Shown one piece after another: positions 9,402 to 18,397 of a stretch of 64,000 bases of DNA (its first letter is position 1; the number at the start of each line of letters is the position of its first letter). A program made the position numbers and the translations under genes. This stretch comes from Psychroserpens ponticola (GTDB taxonomy: Bacteria > Bacteroidota > Bacteroidia > Flavobacteriales > Flavobacteriaceae), in assembly GCF_023556315.2 (NCBI RefSeq), contig NZ_CP116221.1:1561001-1625000 (forward strand). The letters are read 5' to 3'. The notes below the pieces were generated by a model. The model was not told the origin of the DNA. It worked only from the letters and a program-made list of their open reading frames with translations, and did not search any database.

Positions 9402-10534
9402 TATAACATGCCTTTTGTAGTTGGTAAAATCATTTTTTCAACATCTCGTTTAACTGCCATTTTTATTGCTTTTGCAAAGGCTTTAAAAATGGCTTCTATT
9501 TTGTGATGTTCGTTACTGCCTTCTGCGTTTAAATTGAGATTGCATTTTGCGCCATCTGTAAAGGATTTAAAAAAGTGATAAAACATTTCGGTTGGCATTT
9601 TACCAATCATTTCCCGTTTAAAGTCTGCTTTCCAAACTAGCCAATTTCTTCCACCAAAATCTATTGCAGCATGAGCAATACAATCGTCCATAGGAAGTGC
9701 AAATCCGTAACGTTCAATCCCTAATTTATCTCCTAAAGTTTTAGCAAACACTTCACCTAAAGCAATTGCAGTATCTTCGATGGTGTGGTGTTCATCAATT
9801 TCTAAATCTCCATTGACTTTAATGTTTAAGTCTAACTGACCATGTCGCGCAATTTGATCAAGCATGTGATCAAAAAAGGCAATTCCAGTGTCGATATTAC
9901 TTTGACCAGTTCCATCAAGATTTAAATCGATTTTAATTTTGGTTTCGTTGGTGTTTCTTTCAATGTTTCCAGTTCTAGCATTAGCTTTCAAAAAGGTGTA
10001 AATGGTTTCCCAATCATTACTTTCTAATGCAATAAAATCTACTAAAGTTTCTCGTTTTACAGTAATTTCATCAGTACCTAAATTGGTGTTGTCATTTATG
10101 AAAATCCCTTTTGAACCTAAATTTTTTGCTAGTTCCACATCAGTCAATCGATCACCAATTACGTAAGAGTTTTCTAAATCATATTCTGAAGAAAAATACT
10201 TTGTCAATAATCCAGTATTCGGCTTACGAGTTGGAGCATTGTCTTTAGCTAAGGTTCTATCTATAAATTGTTCTTCAAATTTAATACCTTCAGATTCGAA
10301 AGTTTTTAAAACAAAATTATGAACAGGCCAAAAAGTGTTTTCAGGATAAACTTCTGTGCCTAAACCATCTTGATTTGTAATCATAACGATTTCAAAGTCT
10401 AGCTCTTTAGTTATTTTACTCAAATATTGAAATACTTTAGGGTAAAACTCTAATTTTTCAAAGGAATCAATTTGTTCATCTGCTGGTTCTTTTATGAGTG
10501 TTCCGTCTCTGTCTATAAATAATACGCGTCTCAT
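9401..10534 (-). CDS. hisB: Bifunctional histidinol-phosphatase / imidazoleglycerol-phosphate dehydratase HisB
   Basis: The N-terminal ~165 residues are a HAD phosphatase (FIDRDGTL with D8 and D10; VIGDRLTD). The C-terminal ~195 residues are the dehydratase, with the manganese-binding motifs [16 protein letters not shown] and NEHHKIEA. The fused form is known from enterics and Bacteroidota. It starts inside the last four bases of hisC and overlaps hisH. Confidence 0.97.
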   Translation of the reverse strand: MRRVLFIDRDGTLIKEPADEQIDSFEKLEFYPKVFQYLSKITKELDFEIVMITNQDGLGTEVYPENTFWPVHNFVLKTFESEGIKFEEQFIDRTLAKDNAPTRKPNTGLLTKYFSSEYDLENSYVIGDRLTDVELAKNLGSKGIFINDNTNLGTDEITVKRETLVDFIALESNDWETIYTFLKANARTGNIERNTNETKIKIDLNLDGTGQSNIDTGIAFFDHMLDQIARHGQLDLNIKVNGDLEIDEHHTIEDTAIALGEVFAKTLGDKLGIERYGFALPMDDCIAHAAIDFGGRNWLVWKADFKREMIGKMPTEMFYHFFKSFTDGAKCNLNLNAEGSNEHHKIEAIFKAFAKAIKMAVKRDVEKMILPTTKGML

Positions 10535-11580
10535 TTTAATGATTTTAATGCTGTGATTAGTTTTATATTTTCAATTTTTGATCCCACTGTTATTCGCAGA
10601 CAATTTTCGCAAAGAGGTTGATTGGTTCTGTTTCTAACAACGATTCCTTTGTCAATTAACTCTTGATATCTTTTATTTGCATTGTCAACTTTTACTAAAA
10701 TAAAATTGGCATCAGTAGCGAATATTTTTTGAATAAGCGGAATCGTTTTAAATTCAGATATTAACCAATTGCGTTGTTGTTGTATTCTATGTATTTCTTC
10801 TGAAATTTTTGTTGTTTCTGATAAGCGTTCTATAGCTTTAAGTTGTGTTAACTCACTAATGTTATAAGGTGGTTTAATTTTATTTAAAACAGCAATAATT
10901 TTCTTTGAAGCATAACAAATTCCTAATCTAATTCCTGCCATTCCATAAGCTTTAGATAAGGTTTGTGTGATTATTAAATTTGGGAATTCATTAATACGTG
11001 ATAACCAACTTTCATTTTCTGAAAAATCAATATAGGCTTCATCGATAACTACTATACCAGGAAATTTATTTAATAAACGTTCCATTTTTTTAGGATCAAC
11101 GCTTTGTCCTGTTGGATTATTAGGAGAGCATAAAAATAAAATCTTGGCGTTCTTATTTTTGAGATTGCAAACTGTATTTACATTTATATCAAAATTAGCA
11201 TCTAAGTTGATTTCTCGAATATTAACATTATTAATATTGGCAAATACGTTATACATTCCGTAAGTTGGACGAATAATTACGACTTCATCTAGCCTTGGTT
11301 CGCAGAATACTCTATAAATTAAATCAAGAACTTCATCACTTCCATTACCTAATAATATTTGGTTCGTTGGAATATTCTTTAATTTTGAAAGCAAGGATTT
11401 AACTTTTTGTTGTTGCGGATCAGGATATCGATTTAAACCATTTTTAAAAGGATTTTCATTAGCATCTAAAAACACCATGTCATCGTTTAGGTCTTTATAT
11501 TCATCTCTAGCAGATGAATACGGCTTCATGGCTTTTATATTATCTCTTATTAAACTATTTAATCTGAATTCTTTTGTCAT
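10531..11580 (-). CDS. hisC: Histidinol-phosphate aminotransferase HisC
   Basis: A PLP-dependent fold-type I aminotransferase that makes histidinol phosphate with glutamate as donor. Visible motifs are [30 protein letters not shown] and the PLP-lysine segment [12 protein letters not shown]. 349 residues is normal. It sits 67 nt after hisD and overlaps hisB by 4 nt. Confidence 0.96.
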   Translation of the reverse strand: MTKEFRLNSLIRDNIKAMKPYSSARDEYKDLNDDMVFLDANENPFKNGLNRYPDPQQQKVKSLLSKLKNIPTNQILLGNGSDEVLDLIYRVFCEPRLDEVVIIRPTYGMYNVFANINNVNIREINLDANFDINVNTVCNLKNKNAKILFLCSPNNPTGQSVDPKKMERLLNKFPGIVVIDEAYIDFSENESWLSRINEFPNLIITQTLSKAYGMAGIRLGICYASKKIIAVLNKIKPPYNISELTQLKAIERLSETTKISEEIHRIQQQRNWLISEFKTIPLIQKIFATDANFILVKVDNANKRYQELIDKGIVVRNRTNQPLCENCLRITVGSKIENIKLITALKSLK

Positions 11581-11647
11581 ATCTATTTTACTAAATTATT
11601 TCAGTGTTTCATAATTTTGTGTCATGCTAAAACACATACAGCATACG

Positions 11648-12934
11648 TTATTCTTTTAAATCTTTTAATCTCAATGAAACCGCATTTTTGTGAGCTTGTA
11701 AGCCTTCTGATTCTGCCATAAGTTCAATAGTCTGACCAATATTTAATAGACCTTCTTTTGTTATTTTTTGAAAGGTTATACTCTTAGTGAAACTATCTAA
11801 ATTCACTCCAGAATAGACTTTACTAAATCCATTTGTAGGTAAGGTGTGATTTGTGCCTGAAGCATAATCTCCAGCACTTTCAGGTGTGTAATTGCCTATA
11901 AAAACTGATCCTGCGTTTTCGATATTTTTAATATAAAAATCATTGTTATTTGTACAAATGATGAAGTGTTCAGGAGCATATTCATTAATCATATCTAAAG
12001 CAATTTGATTCGATTCAACATAGATGAGTTTAGAATTATTAATTGCTTTTTTAGTCATTTCTTTTCTAGGTAATTCTGAAAGTTGTATTTGTATTTCTTT
12101 CTCTACAGCATACAATAATTGTTTTGATGTTGAAATTAAAATCACTTGACTATCTGCACCATGTTCGGCTTGACTCAATAGATCTGAAGCAACATAATTA
12201 GCCTTTGCTGAATTGTCAGCAACAACTAATAATTCACTTGGTCCAGCAGGCATGTCTATAGCTACACCATGTTTTGTGGCTAATTGTTTTGCGACTGTTA
12301 CAAACTGGTTTCCTGGTCCAAAAATTTTATAGACTTGAGGAATGGTTTTGGTTCCAAATGTTAGACCAGCAATTGCTTGAATGCCTCCAACTTTTATGAT
12401 TTTAGTCACTCCACATAATTGTGCTGTATATAAAATTTCTTTTGCAATTTTTCCTTCGCTATTTGGAGGAGAACATAATACAATCTCTTTGCAGCCTGAT
12501 AACTGAGCTGGAATAGCTAACATTAGGACTGTTGAGAACAAAGGTGCTGTTCCTCCTGGAATGTATAATCCGATTTTTTGTATGGGACGTTTTTCCTGCC
12601 AACAAGTAATTCCTGGTGTTGTTTGAACAGTTATACGTTGCGTCTTTTGAGCTGCATGAAACTTTTCGATATTTGATTTAGCCGTATGTATAGCGTTTTT
12701 TAATTCAGTAGATACAAGACTTATGGCTTCTTCAATCTCTTTCGAAGTTACTTCATTGTTTTCTAAAGCAACACCATCAAATAGTTTAGTGTATTTTGAA
12801 ATGGCTTTGTCTCCTATTCTTTGTACATCATTGAAGATTTCGTTTACAGTGTCTTCAATGTTTTCAACAGTTTGTGTAGGTCGTTTTAATAGTCTTGACC
12901 ACTCATTTTTACTTGGATTTATGATTGTTTTCAT
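11648..12934 (-). CDS. hisD: Histidinol dehydrogenase HisD
   Basis: Oxidises histidinol to histidine in two NAD-dependent steps, with zinc. Recognisable segments are GLYIPGGTAPLFSTVLM, FGPGNQFVTVAK, DMPAGPSELLVVAD, SQAEHGADSQ and APEHFII. 428 residues is the family size. The start overlaps the last base of hisG. Confidence 0.97.
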   Translation of the reverse strand: MKTIINPSKNEWSRLLKRPTQTVENIEDTVNEIFNDVQRIGDKAISKYTKLFDGVALENNEVTSKEIEEAISLVSTELKNAIHTAKSNIEKFHAAQKTQRITVQTTPGITCWQEKRPIQKIGLYIPGGTAPLFSTVLMLAIPAQLSGCKEIVLCSPPNSEGKIAKEILYTAQLCGVTKIIKVGGIQAIAGLTFGTKTIPQVYKIFGPGNQFVTVAKQLATKHGVAIDMPAGPSELLVVADNSAKANYVASDLLSQAEHGADSQVILISTSKQLLYAVEKEIQIQLSELPRKEMTKKAINNSKLIYVESNQIALDMINEYAPEHFIICTNNNDFYIKNIENAGSVFIGNYTPESAGDYASGTNHTLPTNGFSKVYSGVNLDSFTKSITFQKITKEGLLNIGQTIELMAESEGLQAHKNAVSLRLKDLKE

Positions 12935-13791
12935 TAGAGCACCATGTTTTCAATTGGACAAACTAAAATGCCTTCAGCACCATTTAGTTTTAATTCATCT
13001 ATAACTTCCCAAAAAGCATTTTTATTAATCACAGAATGTAATGAACTCCAACCTTCTTTTGCTAGAGGTAAAATCGTTGGACTATTCATTCCTGGTAAAA
13101 TATTCACAATGTCATCTAGTTTTTTATTAGGTGCATTAAGGAGCACATATTTGTTTTGTCGTCCTCTTAAAACAGACTGTAATCTAAACTGAAGTTTATT
13201 TAGAATGTTTTGGTTTTCAGAATTTATTAGTGGTGATACAGCAAGTACAGCTTGAGATTGTAATAGAATGTCAACTTCTTTGAGGCCGTTTTTAAACAAT
13301 GTGCTTCCACTAGAAACAATATCTACAATAGCATCTGCCAATCCAATATTTGGCGCAATTTCAACAGAACCATTAATGATATGTAGCTTTGCGTTTACAT
13401 TATTTTGATTTAAAAATTGATTAACAGTATTTGGGTAAGATGTTGCAATACGCTTACCTTCTAGGTCAATAATGGATTTGTAATTTGAAGATTTCGGTAC
13501 TGCAATGGATACTTTACAAGATGAAAAACCAAGTTTTTCTATAACTGAAATTCCGTTTCCTTTTTCAATTAAAACGTTTTCTCCAATGATAGCTGCATCT
13601 ACAACACCATCTTTTAAATACTGTGGAATATCTCCATTTCTAAGATAAAATACTTCAAGAGGGAAATTTTTTGCCGATGCCTTTAATTGATCTTTTCCAT
13701 TGTCTATAGAAATTCCAACATCTTTTAATATGGTCATAGAATCATCGTGAAGTCTTCCCGATTTTTGTACAGCAATTTTTAATTTACTCAT
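12934..13791 (-). CDS. hisG: ATP phosphoribosyltransferase HisG, long form
   Basis: First and committed step: ATP plus PRPP to phosphoribosyl-ATP. The N-terminus KIAVQKSGRLHDDSM and the PRPP-loop region IVDIVSSGSTL are typical. At 285 residues it is the long, self-contained form with a C-terminal ACT-like regulatory domain (about residues 210-285) that usually gives histidine feedback inhibition, so no HisZ is needed. It is the first gene of the operon, about 54 nt downstream of the attenuator terminator stem. Confidence 0.97.
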   Translation of the reverse strand: MSKLKIAVQKSGRLHDDSMTILKDVGISIDNGKDQLKASAKNFPLEVFYLRNGDIPQYLKDGVVDAAIIGENVLIEKGNGISVIEKLGFSSCKVSIAVPKSSNYKSIIDLEGKRIATSYPNTVNQFLNQNNVNAKLHIINGSVEIAPNIGLADAIVDIVSSGSTLFKNGLKEVDILLQSQAVLAVSPLINSENQNILNKLQFRLQSVLRGRQNKYVLLNAPNKKLDDIVNILPGMNSPTILPLAKEGWSSLHSVINKNAFWEVIDELKLNGAEGILVCPIENMVL

Positions 13792-13845
13792 TTTTATTTT
13801 TGATTTTTGATTGAGTAAATCTTTTAAGCAGAATGTTATAAAAAC

Positions 13846-13877
13846 AAAAAACCGTTTGATTTACTCAAACGGTTTTT
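13846..13877 (-). terminator. Attenuator terminator of the his operon
   Basis: On the minus strand AAAAACCGTTTGA (13877-13865) pairs perfectly with TCAAACGGTTTTT (13858-13846), followed by a T-rich tail at 13845-13841. It lies between the leader peptide stop and hisG, so it must be read through for the operon to be expressed. An alternative partner for its first arm, CTCAAGCG (minus strand of 13913-13920), lies at the end of the leader ORF and could form an 8-bp antiterminator with CGTTTGAG. Confidence 0.85.
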
Positions 13878-13890
13878 AAAATATGTTGAT

Positions 13891-13954
13891 TTTATTCAAT
13901 ACATTCTCACCTCGCTTGAGCGCTAGTATGAAAATGATGATGTAATTGAATAAA
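13891..13954 (-). promoter_or_regulatory. Leader hairpin enclosing the histidine codons
   Basis: Minus-strand TTTATTCAATTACAT (13954-13940, leader codons 3-7) can pair with ATGTATTGAATAAA (13904-13891) with a single bulged base. A ribosome stalled on the His codons would cover the first arm and open this stem, freeing the CTCAAGCG antiterminator arm. This is the arrangement expected for ribosome-mediated attenuation. Confidence 0.6.
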
Positions 13955-13960
13955 AGTCAT
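13907..13960 (-). CDS. his operon leader peptide
   Basis: A 17-residue ORF reading MTFIQLHHHFHTSAQAR then TGA. Four of five consecutive codons (7-11) are histidine CAT codons, the hallmark of a histidine attenuation leader. It lies just upstream of a perfect terminator hairpin and hisG, on the same strand. The sequence before the ATG is A-rich (ACAAAAAAAACAA), as is common for translation starts in Bacteroidota. Low charged tRNA-His should stall the ribosome here and favour read-through. Confidence 0.88.
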   Translation of the reverse strand: MTFIQLHHHFHTSAQAR

Positions 13961-14035
13961 TTGTTTTTTTTGTTGAACAAAGATTGCAAATAATAATTTA
14001 CAATTCCAAATGCATTCAAATTTTTTATAAATTAT

Positions 14036-14581
14036 TTAATATTTAGTACAACTTGTCCAAGGATAAGCACATTGATCTTTAAAACTCAGCCAACCTCTAA
14101 TTGTTTTCTTTCCAACTTTGAAGCTTACCATTGCCCACAAATCTATAGTTTCAGTCACATGTACTGTTTTGAAGCTGTCTATTTTATGAATTTTATTGGA
14201 TTCGTTCGTTGGTTCGTCATAGAGATATGCTCTATGTTTTTTGTCAATATGATCAACAGATATTAAAAAATCTGAAGTTTTAACCCAATAGTTTTCGTAG
14301 CCATAATTTTTGTAAGCATTTGGCAACCTCTGGATGTTTTTAATTTTAAACCAACCATATTCACTATCTAAAATAGCAATTTTATACCAAGAGTTTTTAG
14401 TGTCTATATTCTTTAAAGTATCTACGATAATACCTTTGATATTATCATAGATATATAATGGCTTTTTAGTTTCTTTATCGTAATAGGCTTCTACTAAGTT
14501 TTTATAATGAATTGTATCGCTTTCTTGTGCGAAAAGATTAATACTAAATAATAATAATAATAGAAGTCTAAAACATTTCAA
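14036..14581 (-). CDS. Exported SH3-like protein of unknown role
   Basis: A signal peptide (residues 1-19, ending FAQE) precedes a 160-residue mature protein. Two segments resemble bacterial SH3b units: about 45-80 (IVDTLKNIDTKNSWYKIAILDSEYGWF) and about 115-165 (YDEPTNES through WAMVSFKVGKKTIRGWLSF). Such domains often bind peptidoglycan or proteins in the periplasm, but no enzyme domain is attached. It is the last gene of the fabG-VWA-SPFH group, 9 nt after the SPFH gene. Confidence 0.65.
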   Translation of the reverse strand: MKCFRLLLLLLFSINLFAQESDTIHYKNLVEAYYDKETKKPLYIYDNIKGIIVDTLKNIDTKNSWYKIAILDSEYGWFKIKNIQRLPNAYKNYGYENYWVKTSDFLISVDHIDKKHRAYLYDEPTNESNKIHKIDSFKTVHVTETIDLWAMVSFKVGKKTIRGWLSFKDQCAYPWTSCTKY

Positions 14582-14590
14582 GATACGATG

Positions 14591-15403
14591 CTATTGGTTT
14601 CCTAAAATGATAGGTAGTCCTGAATCTCCAGAACCTATAATTATAGTTTTGCTATTTGGTGATTCTGAAAGTTTTACGGTAGCTTCAATACCTTTATCTT
14701 GAAGAATCTTATCTGTTAATGACGCACTTAAAATGCGGTTTGCATCTGCTTTACCTTGTGCTTCAATAATTACTTTCTCAGCTTCTTTTTTTGCTGATTC
14801 CAATCTAAATTCATATTCTAAAGACTCTTGTTCTTGTTTCAATTTGCGTTCAATTGCGTCTTTAATTGTAGTTGGTAGCTTTACATTTTCTACCAAAACA
14901 CGCTTTACAACAACATATTGTCCATCGAGTTCTATTTTTACTTGCTCTAAAATTTCTAGTTCTATGACATCTCTTTTACTAGAATATAATTGCTCAGGTG
15001 TATAACGACCTACAACACTTTTTGCAGCTGCATTAATTGCAGGACTCAATAATTCACGAATATAATCTTCACCTTTAGTCTGAATTAATTTACCTAAGTT
15101 TTTATACTCTGGTTGAAACCAAATCGTTCCGCTAACTGTAATATCTAAACCATTTACAGATAACACATTCATATCATCAGAAATTGATTGTTGTCTCACT
15201 TTTTGTACAATCATATCATTCCAAGGCGCAACAATATGGAATCCTTCTCCGTAAGTTCGTTCAGTATTAATACCATTACCAAACGGTTCAAATAAAACAC
15301 CGCCTTCACCAGGACCAATTGTTACTGCTGATTTTGCTAATAATATGATTAATACAACAGCACCAATTATTACAGGTAATGCTACTTTAGGTAATTTTTC
15401 CAT
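14591..15403 (-). CDS. SPFH/prohibitin-family membrane protein
   Basis: One N-terminal membrane helix (about residues 7-24) is followed by an SPFH domain (VTIGPGEGGVLFEPFG, then NVLSVNGLDITVSGTIWF, then AAKSVVGRYTPEQLYSSKRDVI). A charged coiled coil follows (RKLKQEQESLEYEFRLESAKKEAE). Prohibitin-like proteins form ring-shaped membrane scaffolds. 270 residues is typical. It lies 11 nt downstream of the VWA protein gene, so a shared membrane role is possible. Confidence 0.88.
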   Translation of the reverse strand: MEKLPKVALPVIIGAVVLIILLAKSAVTIGPGEGGVLFEPFGNGINTERTYGEGFHIVAPWNDMIVQKVRQQSISDDMNVLSVNGLDITVSGTIWFQPEYKNLGKLIQTKGEDYIRELLSPAINAAAKSVVGRYTPEQLYSSKRDVIELEILEQVKIELDGQYVVVKRVLVENVKLPTTIKDAIERKLKQEQESLEYEFRLESAKKEAEKVIIEAQGKADANRILSASLTDKILQDKGIEATVKLSESPNSKTIIIGSGDSGLPIILGNQ

Positions 15404-15414
15404 AGTTTTTGTTT

Positions 15415-17448
15415 TTATATTAGTCCGTTATATTTTCTAATAAACCACTCTGTCGCTAGACTAAATACGATGAGTGCAAGAAGGTATTTCCAATCGATCA
15501 AAGGTACGACTTTTTTACTGCTTTTTTGAACAGTAGCAAACCTAGAATCGGATAATAAATCGTTTATAATTGTACTTGTATTATTAATAAAATATGACTT
15601 ACCATTACTATTAGTCGCCAAGTTTTCAAGTTTTGAAACATTAGCATTTAGAAACTGTTGCTCAACATTGTAGTCTAGAATTTTAAGTTCTCCTGATTTT
15701 GAGATATTTCCGCTTGATGTTTTTACTGTAAAGCTGTATGCTCCAGCTTCTAAACCGCTTAAGTCTACTTGATAATTTGTGTTTTTTAATACAAATGGAA
15801 ATGTTGTTATATCAGCGTTACTTTTATTCTTTAAAACAATATTGATATTCGCATTTGCATCAAATTCATAATTTTTATTAAAGTATTGTGCTGTGATTTT
15901 TACATTATCATTCCCATTATAAAAGGATTCATAACTAACATTTAATCGAGAACGTCTTTGTTTAGAGCTTAAATATTGAACCAATTTTCCAATAAAATTA
16001 TCAAATGTATTAAACGATTTTTCATCTAAATAACTTTGAGCTCTCCACCTCCAAAGTCCTTCACCTAAAAGCAAAGCTTCTCTTTTATCATTCATTTCAA
16101 AAGTTGACAAAAGTGGTTCTTCCAATTGTGTACCATCAACAGTTTTGAAAAGTAAGGTTTCAAAAGGAACAGTAAATGTTGTTTCACCAAATTCAGATTG
16201 CAAAGGAGGAAATTCATCAAAGTTTAAATCGTCAATAATAAACGTACTATAATTTTGATTAACAGTAGGCAGAAAATTTTCTGTTTGATTTGTGATTTGC
16301 TGACTATAATTAGTTTGCAATTGATTCAATAAAGACCAATTTGTTTTCGTACCAGTAATGACTAACTTATTCAATTTTAAACGATCAATTTCTTTAAATA
16401 ATGACCTAAAGTTGTTTGAAGGCTGATAGGTAATAACTAATTGAAAATCTTCGGATTGCTTTAAAAAATCAACTGTATTTAATATAGTTGCTTTGCGTTG
16501 TTCATTACTTTCAATAGATTTTTTCAAAGCACCTAAATCGGGATGCATAATATCTGAAACTATAGCGACATTTGTTTTCTGATCAATAACTTCAACAGCA
16601 AAGTTTTTAACGTTGTTGACAGTGTTTTTTTCATTAACTAACGGAATGATTTCAGCTTTATAACTTCCAACTCCTACTCGATTTGCAGGCAAGTCTAAAT
16701 TAACTATTTGAGATGTTTGATTTTTACTGAAAGTAATAGGTTGAGAAAACACTGTTGTGGTTCCTGACTGGATCTTCAATTGAGAATTTACAGTACTATT
16801 TCCATTGTAAGTTGCAATAATTTCAACAGGAAATTTATTTTTTAAATAGGCATATCTGTTGACATTTAGTTGCTGAATTTTTATATCTGTATAGGTTGTT
16901 GTATCTCCCAAAATAACAGGGAATATGGCTTGTTTGTAACGGTTGGTCATAAACTCATAATCATAACCATAGGTTTGATTACCATCTGTAATTAGCAATG
17001 TAGGAGACACCGAATTATTATAAACTTCAGATAGACGGTCTAACACTTCGGCAATGTTAGATTGTTTTTCATTAAAAGCTAAAGAGTCACTTTGAATTAC
17101 AGACTTTCCGAAAGTGTAATATTCCAGATTAAAATTGTCTTTAAGTAGCTGATTTTGTTTTAATGTCTCTATTAAATCTGTTGTGTTTTGTGATTGATTG
17201 AGGTAGTTGATAGATTCTGAATTGTCTACTGCAATAATCAAATTTGGTTTTTCATCATAAAATGAAACGTTATCAAACTTAGGATTGATTAAAAGCATTA
17301 AAATAGAAAAGATACTAACAAACCTTAAGAATGCTAGAAACCAATAAATCTTGGTTGTCTTTTTTGATTTAAAAATATACTGAAAAAGCGCTAATACTAG
17401 CGCTAATATTCCAGATATAATGATATATGTTATTGTGTCTGTTTGCAT
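15415..17448 (-). CDS. Large VWA-type membrane protein
   Basis: 677 residues. Two N-terminal helices (about 5-25 and 37-58) precede a von Willebrand A-like region beginning LIIAVDNSESINYLN, with a MIDAS-like DNSES motif and LLITDGNQTYG. A long periplasmic beta-rich region with a GATase-like segment follows (LVITGTKTNW, EALLLGEGLWRWR). The last helix is near residues 650-668 (WKYLLALIVFSLATEWF). The overall architecture is that of Bacteroidota membrane proteins loosely related to BatA/BatB. Function unknown; it sits between fabG and the SPFH gene. Confidence 0.78.
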   Translation of the reverse strand: MQTDTITYIIISGILALVLALFQYIFKSKKTTKIYWFLAFLRFVSIFSILMLLINPKFDNVSFYDEKPNLIIAVDNSESINYLNQSQNTTDLIETLKQNQLLKDNFNLEYYTFGKSVIQSDSLAFNEKQSNIAEVLDRLSEVYNNSVSPTLLITDGNQTYGYDYEFMTNRYKQAIFPVILGDTTTYTDIKIQQLNVNRYAYLKNKFPVEIIATYNGNSTVNSQLKIQSGTTTVFSQPITFSKNQTSQIVNLDLPANRVGVGSYKAEIIPLVNEKNTVNNVKNFAVEVIDQKTNVAIVSDIMHPDLGALKKSIESNEQRKATILNTVDFLKQSEDFQLVITYQPSNNFRSLFKEIDRLKLNKLVITGTKTNWSLLNQLQTNYSQQITNQTENFLPTVNQNYSTFIIDDLNFDEFPPLQSEFGETTFTVPFETLLFKTVDGTQLEEPLLSTFEMNDKREALLLGEGLWRWRAQSYLDEKSFNTFDNFIGKLVQYLSSKQRRSRLNVSYESFYNGNDNVKITAQYFNKNYEFDANANINIVLKNKSNADITTFPFVLKNTNYQVDLSGLEAGAYSFTVKTSSGNISKSGELKILDYNVEQQFLNANVSKLENLATNSNGKSYFINNTSTIINDLLSDSRFATVQKSSKKVVPLIDWKYLLALIVFSLATEWFIRKYNGLI

Positions 17449-17455
17449 TCATTTA

Positions 17456-17481
17456 CCTTTCGACTGCGCTCAAGGTGACCT
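17456..17481. repeat. Copy of a short dispersed repeat
   Basis: The minus-strand core GTCACCTTGAGCGCAGTCGA resembles the element at 31611-31632 (TGTCACATCGAGAGCAGTCG). It lies in the 46-nt gap between the VWA gene and fabG. From memory, elements of this TCACnTnGAGnGCAGTCGA type recur in intergenic regions of marine Flavobacteriia. Confidence 0.55.
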
Positions 17482-17494
17482 CTGTATTAAAATT

Positions 17495-18241
17495 CTAAGT
17501 TAGCATTCCACCATCAACGTTAAGTGTCTGGCCAGTAACATAAGCACTCATGTCGCTAGCTAAAAACACACATGCATTGGCAATGTCTTCAGGAGTTCCA
17601 CCACGTTTTAACGGAATTGCATTACGCCATCCTTTTACAGTTTCTTCATCTAGTTTTGCTGTCATTTCTGTTTCAATAAAACCAGGAGCAATCACGTTAC
17701 TTCTAATGTTTCTAGATCCTAATTCTAAAGCTACAGATTTTGAGAAACCAATAATTCCAGCTTTAGAAGCTGCATAATTTGTTTGACCAGCATTTCCTTT
17801 AACTCCAACTACAGAACTCATGTTAATGATAGAGCCTTTACGTTGTTTTAACATCGTACGTTGTACTGCTTTGGTCATATTAAAAACGGACTTTAAGTTC
17901 ACTTCAATCACTTTATCAAAGTCTTCTTCTCCCATTCGCATTAATAAATTATCTTTAGTAATTCCTGCATTATTTACTAAAATATCAATACTACCAAATT
18001 CAGCTAAAACCTTTTCAGCAAGTTTTTGAGAGTCCTCAAAATTAGCGGCATTACTTTGATAACCTTTAGCTTTTATACCTAAAGCATTTAATTGGTTTTC
18101 TAATTCATTTGCTGCTTCTACCGAAGCGCTATATGTGAAAGCTACGTTTGCACCATGTTGAGCAAAAACTTCAGCGATTCCTTTTCCAATTCCACGGCTT
18201 GCGCCTGTTATGATTGCTGTTTTTCCTTCTAATAATTTCAT
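17495..18241 (-). CDS. fabG: 3-oxoacyl-[acyl-carrier-protein] reductase FabG
   Basis: An NADPH-dependent short-chain dehydrogenase of type II fatty acid synthesis. The cofactor loop TGASRGIG (from about residue 12), NNAGIT, the catalytic serine in NMSSVVG and the YAASK motif (YxxxK) are all present. The C-terminus VTGQTLNVDGGM is characteristic of FabG. 248 residues is standard. It heads the minus-strand group that continues with the VWA and SPFH genes after a 46-nt gap. Other SDR functions are possible, but the motif set favours FabG. Confidence 0.94.
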   Translation of the reverse strand: MKLLEGKTAIITGASRGIGKGIAEVFAQHGANVAFTYSASVEAANELENQLNALGIKAKGYQSNAANFEDSQKLAEKVLAEFGSIDILVNNAGITKDNLLMRMGEEDFDKVIEVNLKSVFNMTKAVQRTMLKQRKGSIINMSSVVGVKGNAGQTNYAASKAGIIGFSKSVALELGSRNIRSNVIAPGFIETEMTAKLDEETVKGWRNAIPLKRGGTPEDIANACVFLASDMSAYVTGQTLNVDGGMLT

Positions 18242-18269
18242 GTATGATAGTGTTAATATAGTTGGTTTT

Positions 18270-18277
18270 CAAATATA
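18270..18277 (-). promoter_or_regulatory. -7 promoter box for fabG
   Basis: Plus-strand CAAATATA reads TATATTTG on the minus strand, an exact TAnnTTTG. It lies about 29 nt upstream of the fabG start. No clear -33 TTG is visible at the expected distance. Confidence 0.5.
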
Positions 18278-18382
18278 GCAAATTGAAGTTGCATCAAATA
18301 TAAAAACCTCAAAATTTATAATTTTATTATGAGGTATTGACGAAGATTTAATTCGATTATAAAATACTAATTATCTTATCTG

Positions 18383-18390
18383 TAATTTTG
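18383..18390 (+). promoter_or_regulatory. -7 promoter box for the DUF1853 gene
   Basis: TAATTTTG matches TAnnTTTG and lies only 7 nt upstream of the ATG at 18398. Transcription would therefore start at or within a few bases of the start codon, giving an almost leaderless message. Confidence 0.5.
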
Positions 18391-18397
18391 TGAATTC

